Of a stretch of 64,000 bases of DNA, positions 34,481 through 47,790 are shown in pieces; within the stretch, counting starts at the first letter, position 1; every line of letters starts with the position of its first letter. The DNA lies in NCBI GenBank assembly GCA_022749755.1, contig CM040449.1:13426363-13490362 (forward strand), written 5' to 3'. A program made the translations under genes and the position numbers. The notes beneath the pieces were generated by a model, which saw only the letters and a list, made by a program, of their open reading frames with translations, was not told where the DNA came from and ran no database searches. Origin of the DNA: Azadirachta indica (taxonomy: Eukaryota; Streptophyta; Magnoliopsida; Sapindales; Meliaceae).

Positions 34481-35199
34481 TTGACAAGTCAAGCAACTTT
34501 AAATAGGAATCAATGCAATAAGGAGAAGTTCTAGTTTTTCATGTGAAATTGCCATAGAACAACCAAAAAGTTTTAATTGAAAATGACGGAGATATTTTTA
34601 AGGTTTTGTTAGGAGCATAACAAGTTTGATTTGTTTGAAATCAATATTGATGTAACCTTATTGGCTCTTAAGAGTTTACCACACTTTGAAGATCCTTACT
34701 TCTAAGAGATTTAATGAATGGAAACCAAATTTCCAACAACCAACAGCCCCACAACTAACCAAACCACCCAATAAAGGGTGAAAACCAAGAAGAATTTGTG
34801 TTTATATTTTTCCAAACACCCTATTCACTAGTAAACATCTATACACAACATACTACAAATATAGATACTGATACAGATACAAATGCTGAACCTAAACTAG
34901 AAACTCCTTTACTCTAATATGCTACTATACCTAGAAGCCCTTTTACATCAAGCTGGACTAAACCTGAACTTAATCTTGAAAGTCTCTCACCTTTATAGCT
35001 GATATAAACATGAAAATCCCCCATACCAACTTGATCTTAAACCTCAACATCACACTGAAAAACAAAAAGGAGAACCTAATCCCATTTTAAATTTTACCCA
35101 GAATGATCCCAATACACAAGCTAGTTAAACTACAACCTATCTAAGAATCTTTTCAATGTTGGCAATTTGAATTTAGGTAGTCTTCATAGGCATCTACTA

Positions 35200-36720
35200 T
35201 TTGTAACCTGTAACAAGAAATAGGAATTAGAAAGACATGTAATACATGAAGATGATGACTATGTAAGGATGGAGGATGAATTTGATGATGAACAGACAAG
35301 TGCTGATGGTGAGAATATTAGAAGTAAGGAACATGCTGGAGATGATGATTTTTTTTATGGTGATGAGATATTAGGAAGTTAACAAAATAATTTTAGAAAA
35401 GGAATTGACAAATTCTAATAGTGAGTAAGGGCCATTGGGAAGACTACCTTTACAACTCAAAGTTTAAGGTTTGAGAAAGATAAACTTGCAAAGTTTGTTG
35501 TTTGGGTTGTCTTTCATAACATGAAAAAGCTTGCATTAGAACTAAGTAATTTGTCATAAGAAAGGGGTTCACGATGAGAAGAGATGATTTGGGACACAAA
35601 AGAATGGCATAGAGGTGTATGGGTGCTTCGAATTATCCTTCAAGATCCATGTAGGTCATATGCTTAAAGGTTCATGGTTTTAGATAAAGGTATTCAAGAA
35701 TGAATATTCTGTGATAGAATCATCAAGAATCATGAAGCAACAAGTACATGGATTGTATTTCACATTTTGAAAACTATTTATTTTTATCCTTAAATTAGTG
35801 TAGAGGACATATTAGAATACGTTAAAGGGAAATTTTAGATGCAAGTCATTAAATAAAAACTTTATAGGGCCAAAAGGAAAGCATTTGCTCAAAATAATAT
35901 AAATTATAATGCATCTTATAAAAGCTATATGATGATGCCCACATATTGTAGTAAAAGAATCATGGATGCTTGGCACAAATTATGGCATTAAAGCTTACAA
36001 ATAATCCAAAACTAACATTTAAGAAATTCATTGTGACATTTCCTAGTTTAAGAAAAGGGTTCATCATAGGTTGTAGGCCTTTTTTTGTATTGATTGCTAT
36101 CAGTTAAAAGAGGCAAACAATGGTGTATTACTTTCAACAATATCACTTAATGTTGACTGTGGGATTTTCCATATATCCATGTGCAAATGTAAGAGTACAC
36201 ATGAAATTACATATAGTTGATTTCTTGGAATCTTCTAAGATTATTTAAAAGATGGTAGACAATTGACTATAACTAATGATTGACAAAAGGGGATAATGGC
36301 TATTAGGGCACAAATAGGGTTGACTTTAATACTACATTGGAGAAAATAGGGCAAACCAATTTTATACTTATGAATGGCTAAAGAAGAATCCAAAACATTG
36401 GTCACTTCATGCAGTTGATCATAGTGCCAAATGTGATCATGTTGCAAATTATATGACTTTAGCATGCTTGGGTTAGTTAGAAAAGGAAAGGTACCAATTG
36501 TTAATTTGGTAAAGTATGTTAAGAAAAAGATGATCAAATCATTGCATAATAAACAAACCAAGATTACCAAGTAGGAAACTTTTATGCCCTCTTTCATTCT
36601 CAATAAATTTACTGGAAACTTGAATGCTAGCAAAAAGTGTTTGATATGTCTGTCTATTAAAAATTTTTTTAAAGTTTATGATGATAAAAGACACTTGTTA
36701 GAAGAAAGGCTAGTGGGCCT
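35200..36720 (+). pseudogene. Mutator-like transposase pseudogene, N-terminal and catalytic part
   Basis: Frame-broken + strand blocks follow MULE order. An acidic N-terminal stretch lies at about 35240-35370. NHEATSTWI (35733) and ISVEDILEYVKGKF with KLYRAKRKA (35800-35885) match the 'NxxATSxWIA ... YRAKxKA' DNA-binding region. KGFIIGCRPFFV at 36055 matches 'FxxGCRPxIGLD', but the catalytic DGCFL is lost. DGRQLTITND then QKGIMAI (36250-36305) matches 'SDxQKGL'. YEWLKKNPKHWSLHA with KCDHVANYM (36363-36450) matches 'WxxHxFxxxxKCDxxxNN'. Next is VPIVNLVKYVKKKMI. Stops abound. The C-terminal SWIM part resumes at 42525. Confidence 0.8.
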
Positions 36721-39700
36721 AAGTTATTGCGAAGAAGAAAAGCTAATGAGATGCCTATAGAAAAAAGAAGATATAACCTGACTTTTAGTTTCTACGTAAG
36801 AGTGAGACACAACAAATGTTTTTGTGCTTACAACCTAACTAGTGTAAACAAAAGGACACAAAGATATTAGGTTTATTTGTAGTAATTGTTATAATTATTT
36901 ATATTTGTAAATATTCACTATAGATATTGACTAATTAATTATGCTTATTGATAATTGTAGGCTTAGGTTAAAGATTGTGAGAGTGGTGCGGCAACTATGA
37001 ATGCAATAGTTAATTTTAATTAATATCAAGGATAATACAATATAGACTAAATGTTGAAAAGAACACCTTAATAATTCTATTATTGCATGCAACTTAAATA
37101 GAGTAGTGTATCACTGCATTATATCAATAATGCTCTCAGGTCTTTCTCTCTTCTCGACGCTAATCAGATTCAACAGTACTCTATTAAAGGCTTACATTCT
37201 TAGAACAAACTTTGTAAAGACTAAAGGAGTTGCTTCCACATCAAAACATGAAAAGATAAGTAATATACTAACTTATAATAGTTAGTTCATAACTAGAAAA
37301 ACATACTCAAATTTTTTATTGTCAGCATAGAGAACACAAAAGGAAAGCATTGTAAGTTTTCTAGTCAATAACAATCATAAACACAAACTTAAGCCTCCAA
37401 GAATTGAATGACATAATCAGCAAACCAGCTTGGTAGAAATGGGTAGCAATTTGGTAGTAACGGAGGTGCTGCTTTTTTTGGATAGTAGACTAAGTATGTT
37501 ACCCGAGGCATTTGAATTATTAATATAATATTTTAACAAAAGGAATTAATAATGTTTGTAGGATAATTGATCCTATTATCAAAAGAAAATTCAGTAGGGT
37601 AACTATTACTTTTTGACTTAACAAACACATGATGCAGTTGATGGTTCAACCTTTTGTATTTACACGTAATGTTATTACTATAGTCGTTGACACTTCGAAC
37701 TTGAATATGTACTCTAGGCTATAATAATTAACTTCTTGGTTATATATTTTTTATTTTGTTGGTGGTATATATACTTTGAGCATAGGTGGATTTGAGCTTT
37801 ATTATGGTCGGTTGTAATATTTTTTTGAATAAACTTATCAGTATATATTACTTCTTCTTGTTTTTTTTAAAAGAAATAGGTTAATAATTTTGTATCATTA
37901 CATTATATGCATTTTGTTTGAATTTTTAATAATTGATAGCATCATGTTATGTGCAACATCTTTATGTATTTTTCTCATTGTGATGTTGTGAGGCTTCCTA
38001 TTGCATATTTGTGGCTAGTTCTTGCATGGATAAATCATGTATATAGAGCCTAAGTTTTGAGGATTGAACTCATCATGAGCAATTTCCATGTAGGTAATAG
38101 TAGAACAACTTTCTTAGATTTTTTGAGATTTTAATACCTTTAGAATAGCCTTAGATCTACAATCACATGTCTTGTTCTTGAACTTGATCAACCATCTATC
38201 CACAACATCTTCAAAATCACCAATATTAGTTGAACTACATGTTAAATATGGCATTTTTTAAAAGATATTTTTGAAAGATTTTTGCCAAATTTATTTTACT
38301 ATTTTAGGCCGTTGCAATGGTAAAAAATTTGCCACTTGAATTTTTGTATGATAAATATGAAATTTTTTAGCATTTTTCCGGGCATTTTTGTAGTAGCACC
38401 AACATGCTTTTCATGCAAGTAAATGAATAATTTTTTTATTTACCTTAAAACCAGGCAAAACAGGGACAAAATTATAGCTTCATAATATCTTTGATGTTTT
38501 AGGAGCAAAATAATACTTAGTTAACTTTAGTCAGTTAAAACTGAATAATAAAACTAATGATGTGGGGGTCACGTTGAATATATTTACAAACATCGGATGT
38601 AAATCGAATGTTGTTAAAACATTCTAAAGGTAATATAAATGTACCAATTTTTAAAATATGAAGCACATTATTATTACATGCTAGCGTTTATTAGAATAGA
38701 AAACAAAATGAAATATATGATGTTAAAGTATTATTATACATACAAACTTGTTTGTACAACATGATGTGGTTATGTTAAATTGTTTTTTACATATTCTACA
38801 TAATAAATTATTTGGGATTGTATCAACAATATAACATTGCTAGAATACATCAATTTATATAAATAAAATTAACACAAATTCCCTATATATAATTCATACT
38901 ATAAAAAATAAGGAGAATGCTTAATATCCCTTATTATTTGCCTTAATCCCCAATTATCCTCTGTTGCTTGTGTAATATTATACATATATACTATGTTTTC
39001 TAGTATATTTTAGCGATTGCATGTAGAATGATGAAAAGATGGGCTAATATGCATTATTTAAGGTTGATTTAAATGAGGTTTTTCTTTTTTCTGTTTAAAT
39101 TGGGAGTATTTATGTCTAATTGTGTAATGTATTCGGTATGTTAACAATTTTGGAGATTATATATTTCACTTAAATAAAAAGAGTTAATAGGTTAGTTGCT
39201 TAGTTACGGGGGTTTTGTGTATTTATGATATACATATGTATGATTTAGCTTGCATGGGTATGAACTATTATTGATGGTTGTGTGTTGTTAATAAGATGGA
39301 TATTACATAGATGAAGATGATAGTTATCTTTTGTAGAAGGAAAGTTAAATTGGGGAAGGTTAATGTCAATCATTATAGTTTGGTATCAACTATTAATAAT
39401 GTGTTGGAGATTGTTGAGAATTGACACAAATTTAATAATGAAAATTTCATTATTAATGCTGTTGTATCTTGGTCAAATGAGAAATTACTATTAGAGAACG
39501 ATAAAAGACTTCATTAATTTCATATCCATGTATAAAGGCTTTGACAGAGTGCTATTGGAGATAAATGTCTTGTCTTTAAAGCAAATGCCAATAAAATAGC
39601 CAAAAGAACATGGATAATCATTGACCCAAACACTTCTATTAAACACCACTCCTAAACCAAAACCAAAATCATTTCTTTAATAGTCAACCCTTAGCATAAA

Positions 39701-41585
39701 AAGACCCATAAGTAGAAAACTACCATAATAGAAGGCCTAAACCAAAAATCATCCTTCTTCTAAGATTCACTCGTCAACTAGCCTTTGTTATAATAGATTA
39801 CACTGATGATGAATATCTTATTTCTCAAGTGACTCAAACACAAAAACAAATAGAAACACAGGAGTAAGTAGAATAGAGAGAACTAAGGGAAAGAATTCCG
39901 TCATATGTAGATCAATAAGAGGATGTTGATTTGTTGGATGTATGGTTATATGTTTGAGGAAGATGTTTGATTTAGGTTTAACTCCATTATTCTTATGATA
40001 AATTAAATACACAGTTTTAATATCAAAAAATTGAAATTTTAAATCAATTTTTTTTTTTTGTGTGAAAAACCATATGAGATCCAAGATTTTCCTTTTAAAT
40101 TCATTTGCTATTTTTGCTGTCTTATTCAATCTATGTTATTTATGTATAAATTTGTAAGGTAGAATTCTATTTTATTAGATTTTATAGCTCGACAATCCCA
40201 TTATGAGAATTTTTGTTTGCCTATGATCTTCTAGTATTAGATAGAGTTTTTGCTAAAGTAACATTGCTAGAATTGATTTATGTGATTATTGTTATTACTA
40301 ATTTTACCAATTTATATTTAATTAGTCCTTACATGTACCCTAATTTCAAGAGTTATCGAAATTTTTATACATAAAATGATGTTCAAAGCTCTGCATTATT
40401 GCATATGGTATATTATGATTATATTCTTTTGCAAATGACAAATACTTAGTTGAAAGTATCACATGTAGCCACAAAATTTGAAAGGAATATGCTATTTTTT
40501 ACCTTTTTTAGTAGGTGGGTTGTGAGTAGAAGTTACTTAGCTGGCTTTTGAAAAATCTATTGTAACAAATATGATAGATTATATTATGTTAACAAAAATG
40601 GATTGTGTGAATAAGATTGCCAGCTTTGAATGGTCAAATTCTTAGATAAGTTGATGAATCTATAAATCTTGTCATAAATCAACAATTTTAGATGCTTGTT
40701 TTTTTGTACATGTTTGGAAGTTATCTAGATTGATTGTGCTTTTGGAGAGTTTATACATTGCATTAAATTTTTTGAATTATTCTTAATTTTTTTTCAATTC
40801 AGTTGTTTGTCATTTGAGCAATTTGAAACTTTATTTCTATTTAATGTTCTTGAGTTATTGGAATATATACTATTCGTATGAATCATTACCTATTCTTATT
40901 GATTGACTTAATTTATGAACATTCATCGAGTTAATGAATAGAGAGATAAGAGGAGAACTTGGCTTCTACATACATTTAATTAAGATTGGTTCTTATTTCT
41001 TTATCACTTTTTTTCTTCCCTTCAAATCAACCATTCTATTAGCTAATTGTATTCTTCTAATTTTACTAGTTGTTTCACGAGGCAATTCAAAACTATAATG
41101 TACCATAAATATGCTAAAAAACAAAGTGAGTTTTGAAATATGTTTTAAGTTAATTGAACTTGTATTTGTACAATAATCATACTTAAAGGCTATGCACTTG
41201 TTATGTTGATATTGTCAAAGGAGAAGTTGAATGGCAATGGTTGCAAAGGGAAGAGCTAGAATTTGAGCTTCATTTTGTAAAACACCAGACGTAATAATTA
41301 TTTAAAGTGTATCTTATTGTAAACTTGAATTGTTCAAAGTGTATTGCAAAGATTTGAATCATAAAGGATATATTAGTTATTTTATTTATTTTATATATTT
41401 AAATTACTTAATATGCATAACAGAACAAAAAATAGATTGCAAACGATTTTGAATCATAAAGTGTATATAGGTCATTTATCTACTTTGTTAACACACACAA
41501 CATACTTAAAAATAGGTTATTACATCAATTTTCATCAAAAATTGGTGTCAAAATCATATATTTGTGAAAAGTAAGTATTTAAGTA
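36721..41585. other. Insertion or intergenic DNA between two halves of a MULE pseudogene
   Basis: No gene is recognised. A fragment at 38911-38985 (AGAATGCTTAATATCCC, CTCTGTTGCTTGTGTAATAT) matches one end of the MITE at 24296-25050. The rest is AT-rich without family signatures; the identity of the ~5.8-kb interruption is unresolved. Confidence 0.4.
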
Positions 41586-41715
41586 ATTGCATTATTTGGA
41601 TTAGTTGACTAACAGTCAAGAGGAGGTAAATGATACGTTCTCTAAACTTTCTCTCTAAGTGATATAATTCTAAACCTCAGAGGAGGTATTTGATAATATC
41701 CTCTAAAATTAAGAA
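41586..41715. repeat. Dispersed repeat, copy 1 of 2
   Basis: TTATTTGGATTAGTTGACTAAC and, about 60 bp on, TAAACCTCAGAGGAGGTATTTGATAATATCC (landmarks TTAGTTGACTAAC and TAAACCTCAGAGGAGG) recur at 48570-48700 with the same spacing. TTAGTTGACTAA is itself palindromic. Confidence 0.6.
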
Positions 41716-41817
41716 TTATGCTAGGCATATATATGCCAATTTAAGAAAGTTGTTTACTTTTGAAGTCATGAGCCTCTAGGCCACAAACAATCTTCAGGTT
41801 GACCACAATTAGAGATG

Positions 41818-42345
41818 GGAATAGGGCAAGATATGGGTGGGAGATCTTTCCCGTTCCCCAACCCGTTTTAATTTTGATCCCCATTTTCTAATAAAATATA
41901 ATAGGATAGGGGTGGGGAATCCCCATATGGGGAATGGATTTACCATTCCCACTTATTTTCCCCATTTTTGTATTTATTTATACTAAATGCTAACTAAAAA
42001 TTTTATTAATATATTATGGTGTTATTTGTACATGATAATTATATTGAAAATATAAATTTCATTGTTGAAAGGATAAAAAATTATGATTTATAAATTTTTT
42101 TAATTAAATATTTTCCACATATATATATTTATTTTAAAAATAGCATATTATAATATTTTTTTATTATATATATATATATGGGGGGGTGGTGGGGAGTACT
42201 AAACCATTTCCTACCCCATTAATAATATGGGGATTAATGTCCCCTATTCCTTACTCCATTCCGTATTATATCATCTCAGTTTTATCACAATTAGGGCGGA
42301 TTTCCATGAGATCCCAAACCCATAGGGGATTTTGCCATCCCTAAC
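41818..42345. mobile_element. MITE-like element (TAGAGATGGGAA / TTGCCATCCCTA ends)
   Basis: Ends read TAGAGATGGGAATAGGG and GGGGATTTTGCCATCCCTA, inverted and imperfect. G-rich blocks near the left (GGGGAATCCCCATATGGGG) are mirrored by ATATGGGGATTAATGTCCCC near the right. Flanks ACCACAAT and ACTACAAT are a plausible 8-bp hAT-type target duplication with one mismatch. Interior is AT-rich with a (TA)n-GGGGGG tract at 42166-42187. Confidence 0.6.
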
Positions 42346-42524
42346 TACAATAGATAAAATCAATGAATTAAGTCACTTGCATAAAAATGGCTTGTGAAAA
42401 ATGAACCAATAAATTAGTCGTGTTGCTTGTTTGACCCTTTTTTTTTTCAAAATAGACAATGTTACAAATAATATGACTAAGTTGTGGAACAGTTGTTTAA
42501 TAAGCATAGAAGGAAGCCTTTTAT

Positions 42525-43350
42525 TGAGCTGCTAAAGTTTATCATAATGAAATTAATGAAAAGGATGATTACGAGGAGGAAAAATTCTGCACAGTAGGCT
42601 ACTTTGCCTTTGAGAGTTAATAAAAAGATTCACATTCTATCAAAGGCTGTAAGGAAGCTTCTAGTTGTGAAATCCAATAAATATGAGTTTAAAGTGATTG
42701 ATTTAAGTTTAAAGATGAACGATATTTTATGTTGGACTTTAGTCATTCAATTTGTGATTGTTTGGGTTGGCAGTTGAATGGGTTCCCATGCAAGCATGCA
42801 ATGACATCTTAACCAAGTTGATTATGTTGATAGAAGCAAGTCTAAAGATGCATATTTTGCTACTTATTCATCCATAATCCATCAATTGCCTGACAAGTTA
42901 TTATGACCAAAAATTGACTTGCTAGATTTAAAGCCTCAAGAAATAATTGCTAAGGCTGGTGGGCCAAAATATAATAGAAGGAAAGATTCATAATAAGGCC
43001 TTTTATGAAAGGAAAAGATACAGTACTAGGTGTAATAAATGTCGTCATAGCAAAAGAAGTTGTCCACTTACCAAGTTATGTCACTTTCTTCTCATGTTAT
43101 AGGTACAATCAAATAAATCTTTTAATTTCCTTTTAAAGTTACTATTTTCTTTTTTTATTTTAACAAGTTCAAAAAAGCAAATAAAGAGGAGTGAAGCTGT
43201 TATAAAAGACATAACTAAAGTTGGTACAAGTCAACATAATCCCTAGAAGGCAAGACTAACACTTAGAAAAGAATAATGCATACCCATCCATCATCCTCTC
43301 AAGGTGAGAATACTAGTTTTAGTTCTGGTTTTGGTGGAAGCACTAAGGCG
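42525..43350 (+). pseudogene. Mutator-like transposase pseudogene, C-terminal SWIM part
   Basis: + strand blocks: VIQFVIVWVGS (42747) then, across a shift, NGFPCKHAM near 42778-42803 and DYVDRSKSKDAYFATYSSII (42826-42885). This is the SWIM zinc-finger order 'CxCxxWQLTGIPCxHA ... YVxxxYSKxAYLATY'. KAGGPKYNRRKDS (42953-42990) resembles the usual 'KPGRPKKxRRKE', and RCNKCRHSKRSCP (43029-43068) is a CCHC-like knuckle. The order and class match the half at 35200-36720, so they are probably one element split by ~5.8 kb. Confidence 0.75.
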
Positions 43351-44514
43351 TAGAGCAACTTAAAAGATATCAAAGATGAAAGACATTTTGTTACAACTTG
43401 TTATTTGTTTGTTAAAGTAATTACACGATATTGTTTTTCATTTTTTGCTATGAATGCAGTAATGATGCATGATATATAGTTGCTTCTAAAGGTAGTTTTA
43501 GTTGGACAAAGAATACATGTGTTAAGGTACAGATGAAACACATTTAGGGCATTTTCATTATTCATCTTATATTTTGATTGTTTATAGTTGGACTTGAATT
43601 TTAAGCTTACCATTGAAATTTTATCAAATAGTATGTATCATTGGTTTGATTTGAATACAATTACTTTTTTTGTTTTTCTTAATCTTCAAAGTGTACAGGC
43701 TGGATTTGAAATGTTTTACAATTGCATTATACAAAATGCAAAACAACACTATGATCACCATTAGCATCTTCTTAACATGTCCATTGGACATAGGTCTTTC
43801 TCTAGATTTATTGTTCACTTCATTTTATTGACTTATGCACGATATACTTGGGCTTATATTACTTGAAATGATGCTTAATGTTGCCATATATCTCTTATAT
43901 TAGCATGTGTCTCGTACTTAGTTGGGCTTTTAGAAACTAACATACCCGCAAACCTAATGTCACTTGTAGTAAAATATAGTTATTTGGATTTTTTGAACTC
44001 TCTAATATCTAACTCCAGCCTTGACACCATATTGACAAAACCTACTGTTAAACTTCATGATTCCACCATTAAGTTCACTTATGTTGGCACTATTTTTGTT
44101 CAACGCATTGTCTAGTAACCTATGTTATTTGAAATCATCATTAGTTGGCTTCTAAAAGCAAAAAAAATTCACAACTTGGGTACTTTATACAAGAAAAAAA
44201 GAAAGCTTAGTAAGGTTTTTTTTAGACTCTTAAATATCTATTGTAGCCTTCCTTTCACATCTACACAAGTTATTTCTAAATTTTATTATTTCTCCATTCC
44301 TTTACATTGTTGAAAGATTAAATGAAACTTATTATAGTATTTTCCTTGTATTTTTATATTTGAAGTATGGAAGAACTTGTGTTTTTTGGATTTGGAGAAT
44401 GGACAAAATAATAACTTAAAAGTTTGTGAACAGAATGAAGAAAATGAAAACTTTGTTTTTGTTTTAATTTCTATGATTTTTAAAGGCTTCAAATTCATGT
44501 TGCTGTTTATGACT
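43351..44514. other. AT-rich intergenic DNA
   Basis: Nothing recognised; may include the 3' flank of the MULE. Confidence 0.4.
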
Positions 44515-45025
44515 AGGCTTGGGCAAAAAGGAATAACTAGACCGAATTAAACCGAACTATTCGGTTTGATTATCATTCAACTTCTATCTTAATTAGTTTT
44601 TGTTTTTTAAAACCAATCATGTCTGTTATAATCGAACCAAATTGTGAACTAACTATAACAGAACTTAAAATTAAAAAAAAAAAAGAAGGAATATTGTCTC
44701 TCCCGAAATTTGTGAAAATTAGGAGTAAAGAGAGAGTTATGAAAATTTATAGAGAAAAGGAGAAATTTTTGTAAATTTCTACAAATATTCTCTCTATCTC
44801 TAATTTTAATAAATTTCAAAGAGGTATATAATAATATCCCTAAAAAAAAATGGAATAAAAAGTTTGGATTTGGATAAGTCTCGGATAATGTCGGAACCAA
44901 ATTAAACTAATTCCGCTCGGGTTTTATAGTTCAGTTGATTTCGGTTTGAGTCTGAGTAACCGAATTTTAGTTCAATTCGGTTCATTTTGTATGAAAACTA
45001 AACCGAAGCTAATCAAGCATATTTA
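44515..45025. repeat. Inverted repeat of 'accgaa/ttcggt' type, MITE-like
   Basis: Starts CTAGGCTTGGGCAAAAAGG and is rich in ACCGAA and TTCGGTTT at both ends (AACCGAACTATTCGGTTTGA at 44559; TTCGGTTTGAGTC and TTCGGTTCATTTTG near 44945-44985). Start and composition resemble hAT-type MITEs beginning 'TAGGSTTGGGCA'. The right terminus is degraded and no target duplication is visible. Confidence 0.5.
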
Positions 45026-45542
45026 TTACATTAAAAACTATTTCCAACTTCCTTGTATTTTGCCCCAAAGACAAAAAGCAAGTTACCATTTTTATATTTA
45101 CCTAAGGGTCTTTTAGTAATTCACTTACAATACTATTGTGCAATGTCTATATTTCAACAATTAAGCGAACAAAATTAAAATTGAAGTAATATAAATTATT
45201 TTTCTATATTTCAAATTAAATAATATAAATTATTATTCTATTAATTTGTTTGACTTTTAACAAGGAGATTTGTGTAACTTTGTTTTGTTTTTTTGGATCT
45301 CAAAACAAATAACAACTGAAAATTGATAGTTGACAGATAACAGATGAAACTATAAAAGTACAAACGTAATTACCTAAAATATTAAGTTTTGAAGATAACA
45401 ATAGATAGGTAGCGGTCATTCTCTCTTAAAAAATTACATACCCACAAAATGGATTAGTCAAAAACCAACAATCGCACACATTCCAGAATCACCCTCGATA
45501 TCTTGGTAGCAAAGAAACTTTTTGGCATTGGCTATCAACACT

Positions 45543-45550
45543 TATAAATA
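45543..45550 (+). promoter_or_regulatory. TATA box of the second ASR gene
   Basis: TATAAATA is 87 bp before the ATG, in the same context (TATAAATACACCCCCCATCTC) as the TATA box of the first ASR gene. Confidence 0.75.
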
Positions 45551-45637
45551 CACCCCCCATCTCTCACACCACATCAACACCAACATCTATTACAAATACA
45601 ATTAATATTTCTATCGTTTCTTGTTCTATTTTCAGTT

Positions 45638-46292
45638 ATGTCTGAGGAGAAGCATCACCACCACCACGGCCTCTTCCATCATCAAAAGGACGAAGAGAAG
45701 CCGGCCGATGAGATTGATTACAAGAAGGAGGAGAAGCACCACAAGCACCTTGAACACCTAGGAGAGCTTGGAACTGCTGCTGCTGGTGCTTTTGCTTTGG
45801 TAAATTTTAGCTTTCTTTTAAGTGCTTTTCTAATTCTTATTCTGGGTTAATTATAGTTTCATTTCTGAGGCATTCATGGAAGTGTTTTTTGACAGCATAT
45901 ATATGTTTTCAGTCTATGAAACCCTGCAACTGCTACGCATAAATATAACATCACCAGCTGTTGCATGAAACTAGGGCTTTTGACTGCTTTCTGAAAACTG
46001 CTTTCGGAAATCAAGCATCCCCATATTTTCTTTATCAATTCTCTATTACCCTTAATTATTATATATTATATTTTCTCTTAATAAATAGAATATTTGATGA
46101 TGATATCAGCATGAGAAGCACAAAGCAAAGAAAGACCCAGAGCATGCCCATAGGCACAAGGTACAGGAGGAGATAGCGGCGGCTGCTGCCGTAGGGGCTG
46201 GTGGATTTGCATTCCATGAGCGCCATGAGAAGAAAGAAGCCAAGAAAGAAGAAAAGGAAGCTCATGGAAAGAAGCACCACCAGCTCTTCTAA
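45638..46292 (+). CDS. ASR: ASR (abscisic acid, stress, ripening) protein, compact paralogue
   Basis: Two exons, 45638-45799 and 46110-46292, phase-0 GT-AG intron of 310 bp; 114 aa, the normal family length. [20 protein letters not shown] is the His-rich N-terminus. [19 protein letters not shown] and AAAGAFAL open the ABA/WDS domain, continued by [40 protein letters not shown] and the basic tail [11 protein letters not shown]. Compared with the paralogue at 26372, it lacks 119 residues: here PADEIDY joins directly where the other has the heptad block. Intron, 5' leader and 3' flank (CGGTGTCATCTGGTTC, AATAAA at 46496) are clearly homologous. Role as for other ASR proteins: a hydrophilic stress-linked protein. 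Confidence 0.95.
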
Positions 46293-46501
46293 GTTAATCC
46301 TTAATTAATTAATTATATAATTTCTGTAATATTTTAATTGTGTTACGTTTGTTAATTGCTATAATTATCAGTGGCAACTGCTTAACTGCCCTAAATAATA
46401 CTGAGTGACGTGTCAGCATTTCAGGTGTGATGTGGGTGACTTTGTAAAACCGGTGTCATCTGGTTCTCTTGTTATCTATGTATATCATATATGTTAATAA
46501 A

Positions 46502-47625
46502 TTAATTAATTATAATATAATTTGTATTTATTTATTACTAAATATTTGATCTTTTTCTAAAATTTCACATTGTATCTTGGAGAAAAAAAAAACAATTGCA
46601 TATGTAAGAAAAAGTAATCTAGACTTCATCGAAAGTCAACAGATGCATAGAAAAATATATATTTTATGTTTAATAATTGATGATATAACTAGTTATAATA
46701 GATATTAACAGAGTTTATTTAATTTTTAAATTATAACAGGTTAAATTACAAATTTTATTCAAATTTCAAATTAAAAAAAAATTACATGATATATTACATA
46801 TATTTTTTTTAATTTTTATGTAATTAGTTATAACATATCATTCTCGGAATAAGCAAAAGTATATATCATTAAGGGCCTATTTGGTTTTTTTTTTAACTAA
46901 TATATGAATAAAATTATTCAAATATTTAAAAGGTGTATGTTTTCAACTTCTTTCTAAAACCTTGCTAAATATATTGGAATATAATTAAATTAAAAATTTT
47001 AACTTAAATCTAAGTGATAAAGTATATAAATGAATTAAATATTTTATTTCTTGATAATAATTTTAGTTTATTCTTTTTTTTAGCACTTTGATTTTAAATT
47101 CTATGAAACACTTTTGTTTTTTTTTTACCATCTTTCTCTATTTTTACGTATTTAAAACAATATTACGATATAATTTATTTTTTTTATTCAATTATTAGTA
47201 ATTCTTATATCATTTAAATTCTTAATTCATAATTTTTCTTTATATATCATATGAAAAACTTCATATATCATATGAAAAATAATGTATATACGAATATAAT
47301 TTATTAAAAATTATTTTATTTATGAACTATTATGTCAACATAATAAAATTTTTTATAAAATATAAGTATAAATATATGTAATACTTAAAAAGGGCATATA
47401 TGTCGAAGTATTAGTTTCAAATTTTTTATTTTCATAAAAACAAATAACTTAATATTTATATTTAGATTTCAAATGAAAACAAACATAAAATTAAGACTCA
47501 TATTTCAAAAATTCAAATTTCAGTCATATTCAAACTTCAGATTAAAAAAAAAAGGACAAATACAAACTAAGAGTCACAAATTATTTTCTTGCTACCACCT
47601 TTTTGATCTAAATAGAAAACTAAGT
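46502..47625. other. AT-rich intergenic DNA
   Basis: No gene is recognised. Confidence 0.5.
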
Positions 47626-47629
47626 TGTT

Positions 47630-47790
47630 GATACTAATTTTTGTCACATGATATGAGCAAGAAATTTTTAGGTTATGAAAAAGAATCCCTTTTTTCTTCT
47701 TAGCTTTCTTATATATTAGTTAATTTCTTAGATTATTTAGAATATTAATCTTAGTAAAATTCCTATTAAAGATGATTAAGGATTTGGACC
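47630..47790 (+). repeat. Dispersed repeat copy (TTGATA family), diverged
   Basis: Begins TTGTTGATACTAATTTTTG, then GAAAAAGAATCCCTTTTTTC and TTCTTCTTAGCTTTCTTATATATTAG, in the order seen at 34212-34480 and in the arms at 14138-15168. Confidence 0.45.

Noticed and set aside
36241..36633. 130-codon open frame on the - strand
   Set aside because: It is antisense to the MULE transposase pseudogene, whose conserved blocks are on the + strand.
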